Assembly: GCA_017411125.1 (NCBI GenBank)
Contig: JAFPNP010000089.1
Coordinates: forward strand, 1 to 14,221
Origin: Kiritimatiellia bacterium
GTDB taxonomy: Bacteria > Verrucomicrobiota > Kiritimatiellia > RFP12 > UBA1067
DNA length: 14,221 bases
Direction: 5' to 3'
Part shown: one piece after another, positions 14,001 through 14,221 of the stretch
Numbering within the stretch: the stretch's first letter is position 1
How the letters are laid out: each line of letters opens with the position of its first letter
Notes under the pieces: model-generated
Databases searched by the model: none
Told to the model about the DNA's origin: nothing
The model's input: only the letters and a program-made list of their open reading frames with translations
Position numbers and translations under genes: made by a program

Positions 14001-14221
14001 GTTCGGAATGCGGGATCAGTCTTTGGCATTGCCGAACGCCCGCATCAACACGCCATGGACTACGAAGAAATTGTATGTGAGACGGCATTTCACGTGGTCA
14101 GGCGGCGACGTGTCGCGCGCGGTGTTGGATCTTTTCCATGATGACGGCGCACGCATATATTTGAACGGGTACTTGGTGCTTGAGGTCAACGGTTATAATT
14201 TCTCTTGGGAGCCGTTTGAAA
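11029..14221 (+). CDS. Receptor-like Ser/Thr protein kinase: PknB-type kinase, membrane span, jelly-roll, BspA leucine-rich repeats, second jelly-roll (partial)
   Basis: The frame is open for 1064 codons and runs off the right edge. Residues 18-280 are a Hanks-type kinase with every key element: glycine loop GKGGMG (25-30), K46 in YAVKIM, E64, catalytic HRDVKPDN (139-146), D159 in DLG (a common DFG variant), GTPAYMAPE (181-189), D202 and R267. A basic stretch (299-313) precedes one hydrophobic span (about 314-333), so the kinase should be cytoplasmic and the rest outside. Residues 364-520 form a jelly-roll-like domain (WVYSFEGG, LYVRRHF, LFHDDGARIYLNG). Residues 587-870 carry about eleven BspA-type repeats. 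From residue 944 the first domain recurs. BspA repeats and jelly-rolls commonly bind proteins or glycans, so ligand-controlled phosphorylation is plausible but inferred. Base composition falls from strongly GC-rich in the kinase part to near 45% GC in the repeats. Confidence 0.9.
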   Translation, partial: MTDNRRNLFVQGDKFGDYTVVRMLGKGGMGAVYLMRGTSGTEYAVKIMYPDKVTHEMRRRFAYEAEFAIKIRHRNLVSVYDVGEDPETGLCYMIMDYVPGGSLSDLVKRRGRLPLEEAVPIFEQVAKALEVAHRNKLVHRDVKPDNILFDADGTPRLADLGVAKFEDAHKSAVTTTGMIIGTPAYMAPEQMLNSHDIDGRADIYALGVVLYEMLSGKRVNEGRTAIELMARALKGETLPDIRSLCPELSETMAHLVSRLCAPEPEGRPQTALEAAELLRKAASGKLVLVKKESPEAAAARKTALRARRRKQAKVAAAAAGAAAFLLFGIAGWVKALKGPKGNLPIVVVTNIVVQTKDVANVAVDKPGNPKTAFVIPALDRSPTAWVYSFEGGHGWEKPDFDDSKWNRAPGGFGMRNQPLALPNARINTPWTTRNLYVRRHFMWSGGDVSRAVLDLFHDDGARIYLNGYLVLEVNGYNFSWEPFEIPLEKFNNALRNGDNVFCVEICNDLGNGYFDCGLVVESGGVSVPHAGPDMVHKIKTDVGTWTVVVRDGIAQIGLGKEHVALEPRPKGHLKIPSELGGFAIQRLAQDCFMECKELESVEIPEGVRSVGEGAFALCGRLSNIVLPSSLEYIGRMAFGATVINGIDLKNVHLLDDCAFGWRSSNFSTVKVNSDNPRFYVKDGVLYDGIRRAVVFCPPARETYVFPDGIEEIYDCAFERSSLRQVVVPATIKHVGQYAFNGCPYLESVKFMGDNATIRFLAFGNTPSLKTVVLPKRLKSLGESAVFAYSGLESVVLPDTLEVIGDKVFEDCRKLKRITLGKSLRQVGHRAFIGCRELKHIEFPATLDEMGAEVFRDCVSLKTVTFNGTTPKLFDQDAKTLARNMYHGANSSLATLVPYGSTGGSGKLPEVWPVNGGENARAIHYFRRGESPQSTNSMARRQTVDKPVDPKTAFVIPALDRSPTAWAYSFEGGHGWEKPDFDDSKWKRAPGGFGMRDQSLALPNARINTPWTTKKLYVRRHFTWSGGDVSRAVLDLFHDDGARIYLNGYLVLEVNGYNFSWEPFE
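12118..12481 (+). repeat. Intragenic direct repeat, copy 1 (jelly-roll domain)
   Basis: Compared base by base with 13858-14221, this stretch has 18 differences in 364 bp. They fall at the left end and in a cluster near 12324-12360; 12361-12481 is identical to 14101-14221. The offset is exactly 1740 bp, which keeps frame. Half of the 18 positions account for nine amino-acid changes, several conservative. Confidence 0.95.
12787..13647 (+). repeat. BspA-type leucine-rich repeat array within the kinase gene
   Basis: About eleven degenerate units of roughly 22-23 residues share a pattern of AF or VF, then a short C-containing turn, L-x-x-V/I, V/I-L/F-P, and L-x-x-I/V-G. Clear examples are GAFALCGRLSNIVLPSSL and KVFEDCRKLKRITLGKSL. 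An island of about 30 extra residues, including NPRFYVKDGVLYD, interrupts the series near residue 685; such islands are common in this family. The array sits between the two jelly-roll copies. At DNA level the units are diverged, unlike the flanking repeat. Confidence 0.85.
13858..14221 (+). repeat. Intragenic direct repeat, copy 2 (jelly-roll domain, cut by the window edge)
   Basis: This is the second copy of the segment at 12118-12481, beginning at residue 944 of the kinase protein. It is truncated only by the window end and is identical to copy 1 over its last 121 bp, so the similarity should continue beyond the edge. Confidence 0.95.

Noticed and set aside
1..14221. tRNA, rRNA, transposase or phage genes
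   Set aside because: None were seen on either strand; all long conserved frames are accounted for by the listed genes.

Overview
The window is a high-GC bacterial chromosome fragment with long genes and short gaps. The gene content suggests a member of the PVC group, most likely a gut-type Kiritimatiellota or Lentisphaerota. The pointers are a DapL-type diaminopimelate aminotransferase, a two-domain DUF1080 protein, a Tat-exported xylose-isomerase-like TIM barrel, a heparinase II/III-like protein, and a Ser/Thr kinase joined to BspA-type leucine-rich repeats. The phylum is inferred from gene content; no rRNA or other marker gene is present.

Layout. 1-557: the 3' end of a membrane protein, probably an ABC-2-type permease. 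586-1689: an M42 aminopeptidase, convergent with dapL (1696-2919, minus strand). 2920-3309: a 390-bp divergent intergenic region with candidate promoters for both flanking genes, a GT-rich tandem repeat and an unusual array of three contiguous 22-bp repeats. 3310-10914: five tightly packed plus-strand genes that look like one operon: Tat-exported sugar isomerase-like protein, EF-hand membrane protein, hexose-6-phosphate mutarotase-like protein, two-domain DUF1080 protein and heparinase II/III-like protein. 11029 to the window edge: one open frame of at least 1064 codons with no stop.

How the genes may work together. The five-gene cluster looks like a carbohydrate-degrading locus. Exported DUF1080 (3-keto-glycoside hydrolase family), the TIM-barrel protein and the heparinase-like lyase would act outside the cytoplasm, and the mutarotase inside. 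The EF-hand membrane protein has no known role. M42 peptidase and DapL are housekeeping functions.

The most unusual element is the last gene. It encodes a complete-looking PknB-type kinase, one membrane span, a jelly-roll-like domain, about eleven BspA-type leucine-rich repeats and the start of a second, nearly identical jelly-roll domain. It has the layout of a bacterial receptor-like kinase. The two jelly-roll copies lie exactly 1740 bp (580 codons) apart, are about 95% identical over 364 bp, and are identical over the last 121 bp before the window ends.
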